Source of the DNA: Elusimicrobia bacterium GWA2_66_18
Lineage (GTDB): Bacteria; Elusimicrobiota; Elusimicrobia; UBA1565; UBA9628
Assembly: GCA_001799675.1 (NCBI GenBank)
Contig: MGTX01000032.1
Location: 1 to 64,000 of the forward strand
Length of the DNA stretch: 64,000 nt
Direction: 5' to 3'
In this document: in pieces, positions 33,043-42,784 of the stretch
Position numbering within the stretch: position 1 is the stretch's first letter
Layout: each line of letters begins with the position of its first letter
Program-made: the position numbers and the translations under genes
The notes under the pieces: model-generated
What the model saw: the letters and a program-made list of their open reading frames with translations, nothing else
Told to the model about the DNA's origin: nothing
Database searches by the model: none

Positions 33043-35642
33043 TCCTGCGCGCCCGCGATGTTCGAGGTGAGGCTGGCGACGGCGGCGTCCCAGTCCTGGT
33101 CCGCTGCCCCGCCTTGGGCGAAGTCGGCGCGTCCACCGGCCGAGCCGCCGTTGGCGGCGCAGAAGGCCTTGGCGATCTTGGCGGCGTCGACGCCTTTGGC
33201 CGCCAGGTCCGCGGTGGCCGCCAGCACGAAGCTGAGCTTGCCGCCGCCGGGGGTCGCCAGGAAGACCAAACCCGAGCCGAGTTCGGCCTTGATCTTGTCC
33301 GAGAGGCCGCGCAGGCTTTTGGGGTCGGCTCCGTCGAGGCGCTGGACGCAGACCTTCACGCCCTTGACCTCCAGGATCTGCTTGCCTGCCTCGGCCTGGG
33401 CGGCCAGCTTGTTCGCCTTCAGCGCGTCGAGTTGGTTCTCCAGAGCATTGAGCCCCTCGATGCGGACGGGGGCTTTCCCGCCCAGCGCTTCGATGGCGGC
33501 CGTGAGTTCGCGCTGACGGGACTCGCGCTCGATCTCGGCCTTGAGGCGCGACGCGTGCTGCGCGGCGGAGAACTCCTCGACGGCCTTGCCCGCGAGGGCC
33601 TCGATACGGCGCACGCCGGCGGAGGCGGAGGTCTCGCGGATGATCTTGAAGGCGAGGATCTCGGAGGTGTTGTCCACGTGAGTGCCGCCGCACAGCTCCA
33701 GGCTGAAGCGATCCTGGGGGTCCTTCCAGCCCTGGGGCCCGATGAGCAGGAAGCGGGGCTCGGCGCCATAGTCCTCGCCGAGCAGCGTGGTCGCGCCGAG
33801 CTCGGCCACCATGGCGACGGGGCGGCACTTCGCGGCCACGGAGTGCGCGGCCTTGATCTCGTCGTTGACGATGGCCTCGATCTTCTCGATTTCGTCGGGG
33901 GTCAGCGCCTTGGGGTGGGTGAAGTCGAAGCGCAGCTTGTCCGGGCCCACGTAGGAGCCGGCCTGCCGGATGTGTCCGCCCAGGACGCGCTTCATCGCCT
34001 CGTTCATCAAATGCGTCGCGGTGTGGTGCGGCGCGATGCGAGCGCGGCGCTCGGCGTCCACCTGGGCGCGGACCTCGGTGCCGACGAGAAGGCGCACGCC
34101 CTCCTCCAGGAGGTGCACGAAGACGGCGCCGTGCTTGCGGGTGTCGGCCACGCGGGCCAGCACGCGCGAACCGTCGGCCGCGATGAGGTCGCCGGTGTCT
34201 GCGACCTGGCCGCCGCCCTCGGCGTAGAAGGGGGTCCGATCGAGCACGGCCAGCCCCGGCGAGGAGGCGACGACGGTGGCGCGGCACTCCAGGCAGGAAT
34301 AGCCCGCGAACTCGGTGCGGGGGGCGTTGGCCGAGATCGCGAGGAGGTCCTTCTCCCCGGAGCCCTTCCATGACGAGCGCGCCTTCTGCGCGGCCTTGCT
34401 CCGGGCCGTCTTGAAGCCGGATTCCTCGACGGCGACGCCGGAGTGGCCGCAGATCTCCTTGGTTAGCTCCAGAGGAAAGCCAAAGGTCTCGTAGAGGCGG
34501 AAAGCGGACTCTCCGGAGAGGATCGAGCCGGATTTCTCGAGCATCCTGCGCAGTTCGCCCTCGCCGGCGAGCAGCGTCGCGAGGAAATTCGCCTCCTCGG
34601 TCTTCATCACGGTCTGAACCTGGGCCGAGGCCGCGCGCAGTTCCGGGTAGCCGGGAGCGAAGATGTCGACGGCCGCGGGCACGAGTTCGTGGAGGAAGGG
34701 CGTGTCGCGGCCCATAAGCTGGCCGTAACGCGCCGCGCGGCGCACGAGACGGCGCAGGACGTAGCCTCGCTCCACGTTGGTGGGGACGATGCCCTCGCTC
34801 ATGAGCATGGTCGCCGCGCGCGCGTGATCGGCGATCACGCGGTAGGCAAGCCGGTTCTTGGGGTCGAGGGGGTCGGTCCTGAGGATCGACGCGGCCTTCT
34901 CCACGATGGGCCAGAAGAGGTCGGTCGCGAAGGGGGAGGACTTTCCCTGGACGCAGAAGGCCAGGCGCTCCAGGCCCATGCCGGTGTCTATGCAGGCTCG
35001 AGCGAGGGGCTTCAATGAGCCGTCGGCTTGGCGGTCGAAGCCGGTGAAGACGAGATTCCATATCTCTATGTAGCGGTCGCCGTCGCCTCCGACCTCGTCG
35101 CCTCGCCCGGACGCGTACTCCGCGCCGAGGTCATAATAGATTTCGGAGCAGGGGCCGCAGGGGCCGGTGGGGCCCATGTTCCAGAAGTTGGTGTCTTCGC
35201 CCAGGCGCACGGCGGGGTTCGGGCAGCCGGTTTTCTTCCACAGCGAGACGGCCTCGTCGTCTTCCTTGAAGACGGTCGGGTGGAGGCGCTCGGGGTCCAG
35301 GCCCGCTTCCTTTGTGAGGAAATCCCAGGCCCAGGCCACGGTCTCGGCCTTGAAGTAGTCTCCGAAGGAGAAGTTGCCGAGCATCTCGAAGAAAGTCAGG
35401 TGGCGCAGGGTCGTGCCCACGCGCTCGATGTCGGTGGTGCGAAAGCACTTCTGGCTGGAGGTCGCGCGCGAAAGATCCTTTTTCAAGCCCAGGAAGTAGG
35501 GCTTGAAAGGTACCATGCCCGCCGAGTTGAACATCAGCGTGGCGTCGCCCTGGGGCACGATCGGAGTCGAGGCCTTGAGGATGTGGCCGTTGCGCGCGAA
35601 GAAATCAAGATACGATTGGCGGAGTTGGGCGCTTGTCTTCAT
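33039..35642 (-). CDS. alaS: Alanyl-tRNA synthetase
   Basis: An 867-aa class II synthetase. The catalytic core has motif 1 near residue 35 (MFNSAGMVPFKPYF), motif 2 (RATSSQKCFRTTDIE) and motif 3 (DTGMGLERLA). The editing domain has HHTATHLMNEA and the zinc Cys/His pair CGGTHVDNT. A C-terminal C-Ala/DHHA1-type region follows. It charges tRNA-Ala. An extended -10 (TGGTATAAT, 35658-35666) lies 15 bases before the ATG and leaves a leader of about 9 bases without Shine-Dalgarno. Confidence 0.97.
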   Translation of the reverse strand: MKTSAQLRQSYLDFFARNGHILKASTPIVPQGDATLMFNSAGMVPFKPYFLGLKKDLSRATSSQKCFRTTDIERVGTTLRHLTFFEMLGNFSFGDYFKAETVAWAWDFLTKEAGLDPERLHPTVFKEDDEAVSLWKKTGCPNPAVRLGEDTNFWNMGPTGPCGPCSEIYYDLGAEYASGRGDEVGGDGDRYIEIWNLVFTGFDRQADGSLKPLARACIDTGMGLERLAFCVQGKSSPFATDLFWPIVEKAASILRTDPLDPKNRLAYRVIADHARAATMLMSEGIVPTNVERGYVLRRLVRRAARYGQLMGRDTPFLHELVPAAVDIFAPGYPELRAASAQVQTVMKTEEANFLATLLAGEGELRRMLEKSGSILSGESAFRLYETFGFPLELTKEICGHSGVAVEESGFKTARSKAAQKARSSWKGSGEKDLLAISANAPRTEFAGYSCLECRATVVASSPGLAVLDRTPFYAEGGGQVADTGDLIAADGSRVLARVADTRKHGAVFVHLLEEGVRLLVGTEVRAQVDAERRARIAPHHTATHLMNEAMKRVLGGHIRQAGSYVGPDKLRFDFTHPKALTPDEIEKIEAIVNDEIKAAHSVAAKCRPVAMVAELGATTLLGEDYGAEPRFLLIGPQGWKDPQDRFSLELCGGTHVDNTSEILAFKIIRETSASAGVRRIEALAGKAVEEFSAAQHASRLKAEIERESRQRELTAAIEALGGKAPVRIEGLNALENQLDALKANKLAAQAEAGKQILEVKGVKVCVQRLDGADPKSLRGLSDKIKAELGSGLVFLATPGGGKLSFVLAATADLAAKGVDAAKIAKAFCAANGGSAGGRADFAQGGAADQDWDAAVASLTSNIAGAQD

Positions 35643-35697
35643 AGTAGATGAAATTAGATTATACCAATTATGGAATTGCCGGCCCCTCGGCGATAGG

Positions 35698-35950
35698 ATG
35701 GAGACCTTCGACGTCGTCATCCTGGGCGCGGGCGGCGCGGGGATGATGTGCGCGTTCCAGGCGGCCCTCCGTGGGCGCCGCGTAGCGCTTCTGCGACCTC
35801 TACCTGCCGAACCTGGTGGACATAGGCAACCTTCCCAAGAAGGAACTGGAGGTTTTTTGCTCGCAACTGAAGGATTGGACCTTCGTGCCGGAGGGCACGG
35901 TGGGTTATGAGAAAGCGGTGGATGCGGCGGCTATCCGTGGCACTTCTTGA
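35698..35950 (+). pseudogene. Decayed BaiN/HI0933-type flavoprotein
   Basis: The N-terminal 31 residues (METFDVVILGAGGAGMMCAF...) are an FAD Rossmann motif. After about 35790 a different frame encodes KKELEVFCSQLKDWTFVPEG then TVGYEKAVDAA, which resembles the C-terminal region of HI0933-like oxidoreductases (usually about 400 aa). A large internal deletion plus frameshift explains this. Confidence 0.7.
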
Positions 35951-36425
35951 ATTTCTTGCCGGAGCCGCAGCGGCAGGGGTCGTTGCGGCCCACGTCGGGG
36001 CCCGTCTTCACGAAGGTGTCGGGCTTGGGAGACTTCCCGTCGACAAAGCACCAGGCTCCGTTCTGCTTGCGGAAGGTCGCGATCTCGCGGTGTTCGTAGT
36101 TCTCGCCGCCGGAGCCGAAGCGGGCCACGAAGCTGACTGCGCCCGTGGAGTCATCCTCCCGGCCGTCCTTGACCGCGACCACGGTCAAGCCTTTCCATAC
36201 GGAGTTCTTCGCCCACTTCTCCGAGGCCTCGCGGTCGAAATCGACGCGGCTCTCGGGGGCGTGGGTCTTCTCCACGAAGTCGATGCGGCCCGTCGCGTAA
36301 CTCGTGTAGCGGGCGCGCATGAGCACTTCGGCCGTCGGGGCCGCGGCCTTGCCGGTGAGGTAAGGCTCGCAGCAGGAGGCGAAGGACTTGCCGGACGAGC
36401 AGGGGCATTCGGTGGGGGTGGTCAT
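35931..36425 (-). CDS. YchJ-like SEC-C motif protein
   Basis: A 164-aa protein with SEC-C zinc motifs at both ends: [13 protein letters not shown] at the N-terminus and [16 protein letters not shown] at the C-terminus. An NTF2-like middle ([20 protein letters not shown]) is characteristic of the YchJ/UPF0225 family. The molecular role of the family is not established. Its 3' end overlaps the flavoprotein remnant by 20 bases. Confidence 0.87.
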   Translation of the reverse strand: MTTPTECPCSSGKSFASCCEPYLTGKAAAPTAEVLMRARYTSYATGRIDFVEKTHAPESRVDFDREASEKWAKNSVWKGLTVVAVKDGREDDSTGAVSFVARFGSGGENYEHREIATFRKQNGAWCFVDGKSPKPDTFVKTGPDVGRNDPCRCGSGKKFKKCHG

Positions 36426-36515
36426 GGTGGGAATTATAGCGGATCAACGAGTCGCCAAGTAAAAGAAGAACGGCGGAGTTGTCAAGGGGGCCGGGAAATT
36501 TCGCATTTCTTTGCG

Positions 36516-36544
36516 TTGACAGGTCTTGAAGAGTCTGTTATAAC
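36516..36544 (+). promoter_or_regulatory. Sigma-70 promoter TTGACA-17-TATAAC
   Basis: A consensus -35, 17-base spacer and TATAAC (with TG one base upstream) end 9 bases before the GTG at 36554, leaving a leader of 0-3 bases. Confidence 0.85.
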
Positions 36545-36553
36545 ATCATTGAC

Positions 36554-37543
36554 GTGAAAGTCTCCCAGAAGATCGTCGGCGCTCTCTCGCGACGCCTCAC
36601 GGTGCTCATCATTCCCCAGACAAGGATGAAGCCGTGGCGGCTGCAGTGCAGCACGGCTTTTTTCATCTTCATGCTGTTCCTGTGGTCCGGCGTGACGGTC
36701 TGGTCCGGGATCGTCGTCGGCAGGCACACGGACTACTGGATCACGAAGGCGGACAACCAGGTCATGCTCGCCAAGATGACGCGCTTGGCCCAGGAGATGG
36801 AGCAGGCCCGGCATACCCTCGACCAGGCCACCGCCACGGATCGCCAACTCCGGGGCCTGCTCACCATGGCCCGGGACCGCGACCCCATCGACGCGGCCAC
36901 AGGAGTGGGCGGCCCCAGTCTGTCCGACCGGCTTTCCTTGAACCGGATGCTGAGCGGGCGCGCGGACTCCATGCGCCAAGCCGACTGGCACCATGAAATC
37001 AGCCGCCTGCGCAAGGACGCCGAGCGCCGGCTGGCCAGCTTCCAGGAGATCGCTTGGTACGTGGGCAACCAGAAGAGCCTGCGCAACGCCACCCCCAGCC
37101 TCTGGCCCACCGAGGGTCAGATCACCTCCCTCTTCGGCTACCGCTTCTCGCCCATGAGCCGCGAAGACGCCGAGAGCGGGGAGTTTCATCCCGGCCTCGA
37201 CATCGCCAACAGCCCGGACACGCTCATCTACGCCACCGCCGACGGCACGGTCCGCTTCTCGCGCTGGTCCCAAGGCTACGGCAACATGATCATCATCGAC
37301 CATGGCTACGGCCTGAGCACCCTCTACGGCCACACCTCCAAGGCCGTCGTCAAGACCGGCGACCGCGTGATCAAGGGACAGGTCATCGGCTACATGGGCA
37401 CCACCGGCCGCTCGACCGGCGCGCACCTCCATTACGAGGTCTGGCGTCAGGGCCGAGCCGTCAACCCGATGACCTTCCTGAAGGTCCGCGCCGCCGGCGA
37501 GCTGCTTGGCGAGGCGCCCCGCCCCCCACGGGCCCAGAGTTGA
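36554..37543 (+). CDS. M23 family metallopeptidase with coiled coil
   Basis: A 329-aa protein. One membrane helix (about residues 33-52) is followed by a coiled coil (about 60-110 and 135-165) and an LytM/M23 domain. The zinc residues are in FHPGLDIA (H, D) and HLHYEVW, and the core motif YGNMIIIDHGYGLSTLYGH is present. It cuts peptidoglycan cross-links or acts as an EnvC-like activator. The GTG start is set by a consensus promoter 9 bases upstream. It heads a run with bactofilin, which in other bacteria localises M23 enzymes and shapes cells. Confidence 0.9.
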   Translation: MKVSQKIVGALSRRLTVLIIPQTRMKPWRLQCSTAFFIFMLFLWSGVTVWSGIVVGRHTDYWITKADNQVMLAKMTRLAQEMEQARHTLDQATATDRQLRGLLTMARDRDPIDAATGVGGPSLSDRLSLNRMLSGRADSMRQADWHHEISRLRKDAERRLASFQEIAWYVGNQKSLRNATPSLWPTEGQITSLFGYRFSPMSREDAESGEFHPGLDIANSPDTLIYATADGTVRFSRWSQGYGNMIIIDHGYGLSTLYGHTSKAVVKTGDRVIKGQVIGYMGTTGRSTGAHLHYEVWRQGRAVNPMTFLKVRAAGELLGEAPRPPRAQS

Positions 37544-37545
37544 CC

Positions 37546-37965
37546 ATGTTCGGCGGCAAACCCCGGGGAGACTCGCACGAAGGGATGACCCTGATCTGCG
37601 AAGAGGCCTTTTTCCACGGAACCCTGGCGGCCAAGGGCTCCCTGCGCGTGGAGGGGACCTTCGAGGGCGACATCTCCGACGCCGTGGACGTGGAAGTGGG
37701 CGCCAAGGGCCGCATTCTAGGCAACATCGCAGCCGAGACTCTCATTGTGGCCGGCGAGGTCGTCGGCAATGCGGTGGCGTCTCACTCGGTGGAGCTTCTG
37801 GCCAGCTCGAAGTTCAGCGGGGATGTCCGCACCCCGAAACTCAAGGTCGACGAGGGGGCGTTCTTCGACGGGACCTCCTCCATGGGCTCCTCCGAGGACA
37901 AGCCTCGCAGGCGCCGCAAGACCGAGTCGGAAACCGAACAGCCTCAGGCAGACAGCGTCGCCTGA
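37546..37965 (+). CDS. Bactofilin
   Basis: A 139-aa protein with the DUF583 beta-helix of bactofilins: repeated hydrophobic-Gly steps (GTLAAKGSLRVEGTFEGDI, AKGRILGNIAAETLIVAGEVVGN), flanked by a short polar N-terminus and a basic/acidic tail. It polymerises without nucleotide into cytoskeletal filaments at the membrane. It follows the M23 gene by 2 bases, a common pairing in cell-shape operons. Confidence 0.92.
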   Translation: MFGGKPRGDSHEGMTLICEEAFFHGTLAAKGSLRVEGTFEGDISDAVDVEVGAKGRILGNIAAETLIVAGEVVGNAVASHSVELLASSKFSGDVRTPKLKVDEGAFFDGTSSMGSSEDKPRRRRKTESETEQPQADSVA

Positions 37966-37990
37966 CACCCGGAAATCGCACACCTCTCCC

Positions 37991-38695
37991 ATGATATCCT
38001 TCCTCCGCCGACATCAGAAGAGCATCTTCGCCGCGACCTTGGCCGTCTTCTTCGGCGGCACGTTCGTCGGCTTCGGAGGCTACTGGTTCACGGACCGGGA
38101 CCTCCAGGGCGCGGTCGCGCGCGTGGGGAAGGTGAAGATCTCCTACCAGCGGCTCATGACCCATGTCAACCTTTACGCGGACCGCCTGCGCGAGAAGGGG
38201 ACTGACCTCGACGACGCCAAGCTGACCCAGCTCAAGCGCGAGATGCTCAACAATATGATGGTCGAGGAACTGCTCGCCATCAAGGCCGACGAACTGGGCC
38301 TCGTGGTGACCGACGAGGAACTCTCTCGTGACATCCGCGCGACCCCTGCGTTTGTCCGCAACGGCCAGTTCGACCAGGATACCTACTTCCAGGCCGTGCG
38401 CTCGCACTTCCGCGTCACGCCCCAGGAGTATGAGCGCGACCGCCGCAAGTCCATCAAGACGGCCCGCCTCAAGAGCCTCTTCCACCGCGTGGCCAAGATC
38501 TCCCCGGCCGAACTGCGCGAGATCTACGCCGCCGTCAATAAGGGGAGCATGAAGTCCTTCGAGAAGGACAAGGAATCCTTCGCCGCCCGCCTCCAGCAGC
38601 AGCGGGCGCTCGAGCTCATCAACCACTGCCTGCGCCAGATGCAATCGCAGGTCGAGATCCAGAACCTCCTCGATCGCGTCGAACACGGTGTCTGA
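37991..38695 (+). CDS. SurA_N / PpiD-like protein without PPIase domain
   Basis: A 234-aa protein. A single N-terminal membrane anchor (SIFAATLAVFFGGTFVGFG) is followed by a SurA N-terminal-like chaperone fold (VGKVKISYQRLM, LKREMLNNMMVEELLAIKADELGLVVTDEELSRDI). The usual parvulin domain is absent, so it is probably a periplasmic chaperone only. It lies in the M23-bactofilin run. Confidence 0.82.
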   Translation: MISFLRRHQKSIFAATLAVFFGGTFVGFGGYWFTDRDLQGAVARVGKVKISYQRLMTHVNLYADRLREKGTDLDDAKLTQLKREMLNNMMVEELLAIKADELGLVVTDEELSRDIRATPAFVRNGQFDQDTYFQAVRSHFRVTPQEYERDRRKSIKTARLKSLFHRVAKISPAELREIYAAVNKGSMKSFEKDKESFAARLQQQRALELINHCLRQMQSQVEIQNLLDRVEHGV

Positions 38696-38723
38696 CGGCG
38701 GGCTCCCCAGGAGAGACTTCCAC

Positions 38724-39674
38724 GTGAACACCATCCTCGTCGTCGGCTCCGTCGCGCTCGACACCGTCAAGACCTTCTCGGGCGCCAGCCATGACGCCCT
38801 CGGCGGCTCGGCCACCTTCTTCTCCTTGGCCGCCCGCCACTTCGCGCCGGTCCAGCTCGTGGGCGTCGTGGGTTCTGACTTCCCGCGTGAGCACCGCGTC
38901 CTCCTCTCCGAGCGCGGCATCGACCTCAGCGGCCTCAAGATCGCCAAGGGCAAGACCTTCCGCTGGTCCGGCAGGTACGGCAAGGACGCCTCCGTGGCCA
39001 AGACCCTGGCGACCCACCTCAACGTCTTCAAGGATTTCTCGCCGAAGCTGGACGAGGCGCACCGCAAGGCGCCGGTCGTCTTCCTGGCCAACATCGACCC
39101 CGCGCTCCAGGCCGAGGTGCTGGCACAGATGAAAGCGCCCGCGCTGGTCGCCGCCGATACGATGAACTTCTGGATCAAATCCAAGCCCCAGGCGATCAAG
39201 GAACTGTTGGCTAAGGTCGATATCTTCTTCTGCAACGAGGACGAGGCCGAAGAGCTTGCCGAGCGCCCGAACCCACTGCAGGCCGCCGAGGTCATCGCTT
39301 CCTGGGGGCCGTCCGTGGTCGTAGTCAAGAAGGGCGAGCATGGCGCGCTCATGAAGATCGGTTCGCGCTTCTACATCTTTCCGCCCTTCCCCCTGGCCGA
39401 CATCAAGGACCCGACGGGCGCCGGCGACACTTTCGCCGGCGGCTTTCTCGGCTATCTGGCCTCGACCGGCGTCTACGACGACGTGGACCACCTCAAGCGC
39501 GCCATGGCCTACGGTTCGGTGCTGGCCTCCTTCAACGTCGAGGATTTCTCGACCAAGAACATCGAGGACCTCGACCGAGAGGGCATCGACGAGCGCTTCC
39601 ACGATTTCGTCGACCGCATGAGCGTGCCCCGCAGCGACGAGTTGCTCAAGTCCCGCAAAGCCGCCCTGGCCTAG
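38724..39674 (+). CDS. PfkB-family carbohydrate kinase
   Basis: A 316-aa ribokinase-fold enzyme. The N-terminal GG switch motif is ALGGSATFFS, and the C-terminal signature DPTGAGDTFAGGF contains the catalytic base Asp and the anion hole. It phosphorylates a sugar or nucleoside that cannot be named from sequence. The GTG start at 38724 follows AGGAGAG; earlier in-frame codons overlap the upstream gene. Confidence 0.9.
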   Translation: MNTILVVGSVALDTVKTFSGASHDALGGSATFFSLAARHFAPVQLVGVVGSDFPREHRVLLSERGIDLSGLKIAKGKTFRWSGRYGKDASVAKTLATHLNVFKDFSPKLDEAHRKAPVVFLANIDPALQAEVLAQMKAPALVAADTMNFWIKSKPQAIKELLAKVDIFFCNEDEAEELAERPNPLQAAEVIASWGPSVVVVKKGEHGALMKIGSRFYIFPPFPLADIKDPTGAGDTFAGGFLGYLASTGVYDDVDHLKRAMAYGSVLASFNVEDFSTKNIEDLDREGIDERFHDFVDRMSVPRSDELLKSRKAALA

Positions 39675-39680
39675 CCCTCC

Positions 39681-40433
39681 TTGATCGAGATAGAAGGACT
39701 CGTCAAGCGCTTCGGTTCGTACACGGCCGTGGCCGGCCTGGATCTACGCGTGGAATCCGGGGAGATTTTCGGCTTCCTAGGGCCCAACGGCGCCGGCAAG
39801 ACCACCACGGTCAAGCTGATCACGGGCCTGCTCAAGCCCACCGCGGGACGGGTGCGCGTGGCGGGCTTCGACGTCGCGCTCCAGACCCTGCAGGCCAAGC
39901 GCGCCATGGGGCTGGTCCCCGACGAGCCTTTCGTCTATCCGAAGCTGACGGGGACCGAGTACCTCCGCTTCGTGGGCGAACTCTACGGCGTGCCGCTCGC
40001 AGACATGCGCAAGCGCGTCCCCGAACTTCTGGAGATGTTCGAGTTCGGGTCTTGGGGCGCAGAGCTGGTGGAGAGCTACTCTCACGGGATGCGCCAGAAG
40101 CTGGTCCTGGCCGGTATTTTATTGCACGATCCCGAAGTCCTGGTGCTCGACGAACCCATGGTGGGCCTCGACCCCAAGAGCGCGCGCCTCGTCAAGGACA
40201 TTTTCCTTAAGCTGGCCGGGCGCGGCAGGACGATCTTCATGTGCACTCATATCCTGGGGATCGCCGAGAAGCTTTGCGACCGCATCGCCATCATGATCGA
40301 GGGGAAGATGGCGGCCTGCGGGACCCTGGAGGAACTCCAGGTGCAGGCGAAGAAAGGGGGTCTGGATCTGGAGGAAATCTTCCTGAGCCTTACCGGCGGC
40401 GGCGAGTACGCAGCGCTCCTGCGCTACCTGTAG
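39681..40433 (+). CDS. ABC transporter ATP-binding protein
   Basis: A 250-aa ATPase with Walker A GPNGAGKTTT, a degenerate signature ESYSHGMRQKL (YSHGM), Walker B VLVLDEP and an H-loop (CTHIL). This CcmA/ABC-2-type nucleotide-binding subunit presumably energises the membrane protein at 40438. The start is probably TTG at 39681, 7 bases after the kinase stop; no ATG is available before Walker A. Confidence 0.93.
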   Translation: MIEIEGLVKRFGSYTAVAGLDLRVESGEIFGFLGPNGAGKTTTVKLITGLLKPTAGRVRVAGFDVALQTLQAKRAMGLVPDEPFVYPKLTGTEYLRFVGELYGVPLADMRKRVPELLEMFEFGSWGAELVESYSHGMRQKLVLAGILLHDPEVLVLDEPMVGLDPKSARLVKDIFLKLAGRGRTIFMCTHILGIAEKLCDRIAIMIEGKMAACGTLEELQVQAKKGGLDLEEIFLSLTGGGEYAALLRYL

Positions 40434-40437
40434 CGCG

Positions 40438-42066
40438 ATGCTTGCTCTCCTCCTGCGCCGTCGCGCGCGCTCCCTGGGCAACACCCTGCGCCGCTTCACG
40501 CGATACGAGTGGACGCGCAACCTGGCATTCTTCTGCGCGGGTCTTGGTCTGCTCTACGGCCTGCACCACGGCTTCTACCGCCTTCTTTCCTATCTGACGG
40601 CCATCGAACTCATCGGCGTGCTTCTGATGTGGAAGCTGACGGCGATGATGCTCTTGATGACGCTCTCCATGGTGACGGTCTCGAGCCTGCTCACATCCCT
40701 GACGACCCTCTATTATTCCCACGACCTGTGCTTCCTGATGAAGGCTCCGGTGAGCCTGCGCACGGTCTTCCTCGACAAGTCCCTGGAGAGCGCCTTCTTC
40801 GCCTCCTGGATGATCGGACTGATCCTGGCGCCCTACGTCCTGGCCGTCCAGCGCGTGGCGCACCTGGGCTGGAGCTTCTTCGCGGCCTTCGTCGCGGTTC
40901 TTCCGCCCTTCCTTCTCCTGGCGGCTTCCTTCGGCATCGGCTTTACTTTGCTCCTTTTGTATCTGTTCCCGTCCTCCCGGACGCGGGACGTGGTCTGGGT
41001 CTTCTCGAGCCTCTCGTTGAGCGTGATGTACGGCTTGGTCCGTTTCGCCCAGCCCGAGCGCTTGATACGTCCCGATGCCCTCAAGGTGGTCGCCGAGTAC
41101 CTGGGCTTCCTTCAGGCCCCGACCGCCGCCTATCTGCCCTCCTGGTGGCTGGCGCGCGGCCTGCAGGCGGCGGCTCGAGGCCGTTGGGGCGCGTACGCCC
41201 GCGACGCCGCCATCCTCTGGGGCGCGGCCCTCGCCGTGTACGCGGTCCTAGTGGCGCTGGCCGGGGCGACCTACTTCGCCGGCTACAGCGGCGCGCAGGA
41301 GGGGACGCTGAAAAAACGCGTGCACTCCTACTCGCGCCTGCGCGTGCCGCCCCTCTTGTGGAAGGAGTGGGTGACCTTCCTGCGCGACGTGAAGAACTGG
41401 TCTCAAATGCTCCTCATCGGGGGCCTCGTATTCGTCTACCTCTTCAGCATCCGGCGCCTGCCGCTGGACTCCCCGGACCTGCGCAGCCTCATCGCCTTCT
41501 TGAACGTGGGAACCGCGGGTTTCGTCATCGCAGCCCTCGGCCTGCGCTTCACTTTCCCGTCCGTGAGCCTGGAAGGCAAGGCCTGGTGGATCCTCCGCTG
41601 CGCCCCGTTGGACGTCTCCCAGGTGATGCGCCAGAAGTTCGCCTTCTCGGCCGTGCCGACACTGGCCGTGACCCTCGTGTTGGGGCTCATGACCAACCAA
41701 ATACTGGACGCCGACCACTTCACGGCCTGCCTCTCGCTCGGAGCGCTCTTGAGCGTTGCTCTCGTCGTTTGCGCGATGGGCATCGGCTTCGGCGCGCTCT
41801 TCCCGCGCTTCAGCGTCGAGAACATCCACCAGATCGAGTCCTCCCTGGGAGGGTTCGTGTACATGGCGGCCAGTCTTTTCTACATCATGCTGACTCTCGC
41901 CATCCTCGCATGGCCCATGCAGATGCACTTCTCTCAGCGTTTCGGGAGGGCGGCCTGGGATTGGCGAGTTGCGGCCTTCGCGGTCGCGGCGTGGCTGGCA
42001 TTGAACGGCGTTGCCCTCGCGTTGCCCTGGACTCTCGGCCGCAAGTCCCTGGAGAACCATGAATAA
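40438..42066 (+). CDS. ABC-2 type transporter membrane subunit
   Basis: A 542-aa protein with about 12 membrane helices in two halves, separated by a hydrophilic loop (GAQEGTLKKRVHSYSRLRVPPLLWKEWVTF). It starts 4 bases after the ATPase stop, so together they form an exporter. The substrate is unknown; the shape/cell-wall neighbours suggest an envelope component. Confidence 0.85.
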   Translation: MLALLLRRRARSLGNTLRRFTRYEWTRNLAFFCAGLGLLYGLHHGFYRLLSYLTAIELIGVLLMWKLTAMMLLMTLSMVTVSSLLTSLTTLYYSHDLCFLMKAPVSLRTVFLDKSLESAFFASWMIGLILAPYVLAVQRVAHLGWSFFAAFVAVLPPFLLLAASFGIGFTLLLLYLFPSSRTRDVVWVFSSLSLSVMYGLVRFAQPERLIRPDALKVVAEYLGFLQAPTAAYLPSWWLARGLQAAARGRWGAYARDAAILWGAALAVYAVLVALAGATYFAGYSGAQEGTLKKRVHSYSRLRVPPLLWKEWVTFLRDVKNWSQMLLIGGLVFVYLFSIRRLPLDSPDLRSLIAFLNVGTAGFVIAALGLRFTFPSVSLEGKAWWILRCAPLDVSQVMRQKFAFSAVPTLAVTLVLGLMTNQILDADHFTACLSLGALLSVALVVCAMGIGFGALFPRFSVENIHQIESSLGGFVYMAASLFYIMLTLAILAWPMQMHFSQRFGRAAWDWRVAAFAVAAWLALNGVALALPWTLGRKSLENHE

Positions 42067-42784
42067 CATCCTGCTTGCCGCGGTTCTCCTCTTCGCCGTT
42101 CCCTCCTTCGCCGGACCGAAGGTGGCGATCGTGCTGGATGATTTCGGCCTGACCTATAAGAAGAACCCGCCCGACGAGGAGTGGATGGCGCTCGCCCAGA
42201 CGTTGACCTTCGCGGTGATGCCGGAGTCGCCGCGCACCAAGAAGGCGGCCAAGGCGACGCTGGAGGCGGGCAAGGAACTCATCATCCACTACCCCTTCGA
42301 CCCTTTCCAGAAGCTGGCCTTGGCCAAGGACGCCGCGACGCCCGAGGACGTGGCCAGCGCGACGAAGCTCCTGGATCAGTGCCTTCGGGACATTCCAGGC
42401 GCGGCCGGCCTCAACAACCATCGCTCCTATCGCGGGACCCAGAACCGCCCGCTCATGCGCGAGTTCATGAAGGTCCTCAAGACCAAGAATCTCTATTACC
42501 TGGACTCGAGAGTCTCACCCAAGACCGTGGCCTACGAGGAGGCTAAGGCCGCGCACATCCCCGCCGCGATGAACTTCATCTTCCTCGATACGGCTGAGAT
42601 CCACACCCGGGCCTTCTGCGCGAAGAATCTGGCCGACGTCGTGGCGCACGCGCGCAAGCATGGGGAGGCGGTGGCCATCGGCCACCACTACTTTCGGGGC
42701 ACGCTGGACTGCCTGAAGGAAGGGATGCCGCGCTACGCGAAAGAGGGCGTGGAGTTCGTCAAGGCGTCAGCGCTGGCGCGTTGA
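42059..42784 (+). CDS. Divergent polysaccharide deacetylase (YibQ-like)
   Basis: A 241-aa protein with signal peptide MNNILLAAVLLFAVPSFA. KVAIVLDDFGL is the first metal-binding Asp pair of the family, and LNNHRSYRG carries the metal His. IGHHYFRGTL near the end completes a deacetylase-like fold. It would act on an extracytoplasmic glycan. It overlaps the permease gene by 8 bases. Confidence 0.88.
   Translation: MNNILLAAVLLFAVPSFAGPKVAIVLDDFGLTYKKNPPDEEWMALAQTLTFAVMPESPRTKKAAKATLEAGKELIIHYPFDPFQKLALAKDAATPEDVASATKLLDQCLRDIPGAAGLNNHRSYRGTQNRPLMREFMKVLKTKNLYYLDSRVSPKTVAYEEAKAAHIPAAMNFIFLDTAEIHTRAFCAKNLADVVAHARKHGEAVAIGHHYFRGTLDCLKEGMPRYAKEGVEFVKASALAR

Noticed and set aside
32767..35061. A 764-codon frame antisense-phase to alaS
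   Set aside because: Arg/Pro-rich shadow translation in another frame of alaS, without signal, motif or ribosome-binding site.
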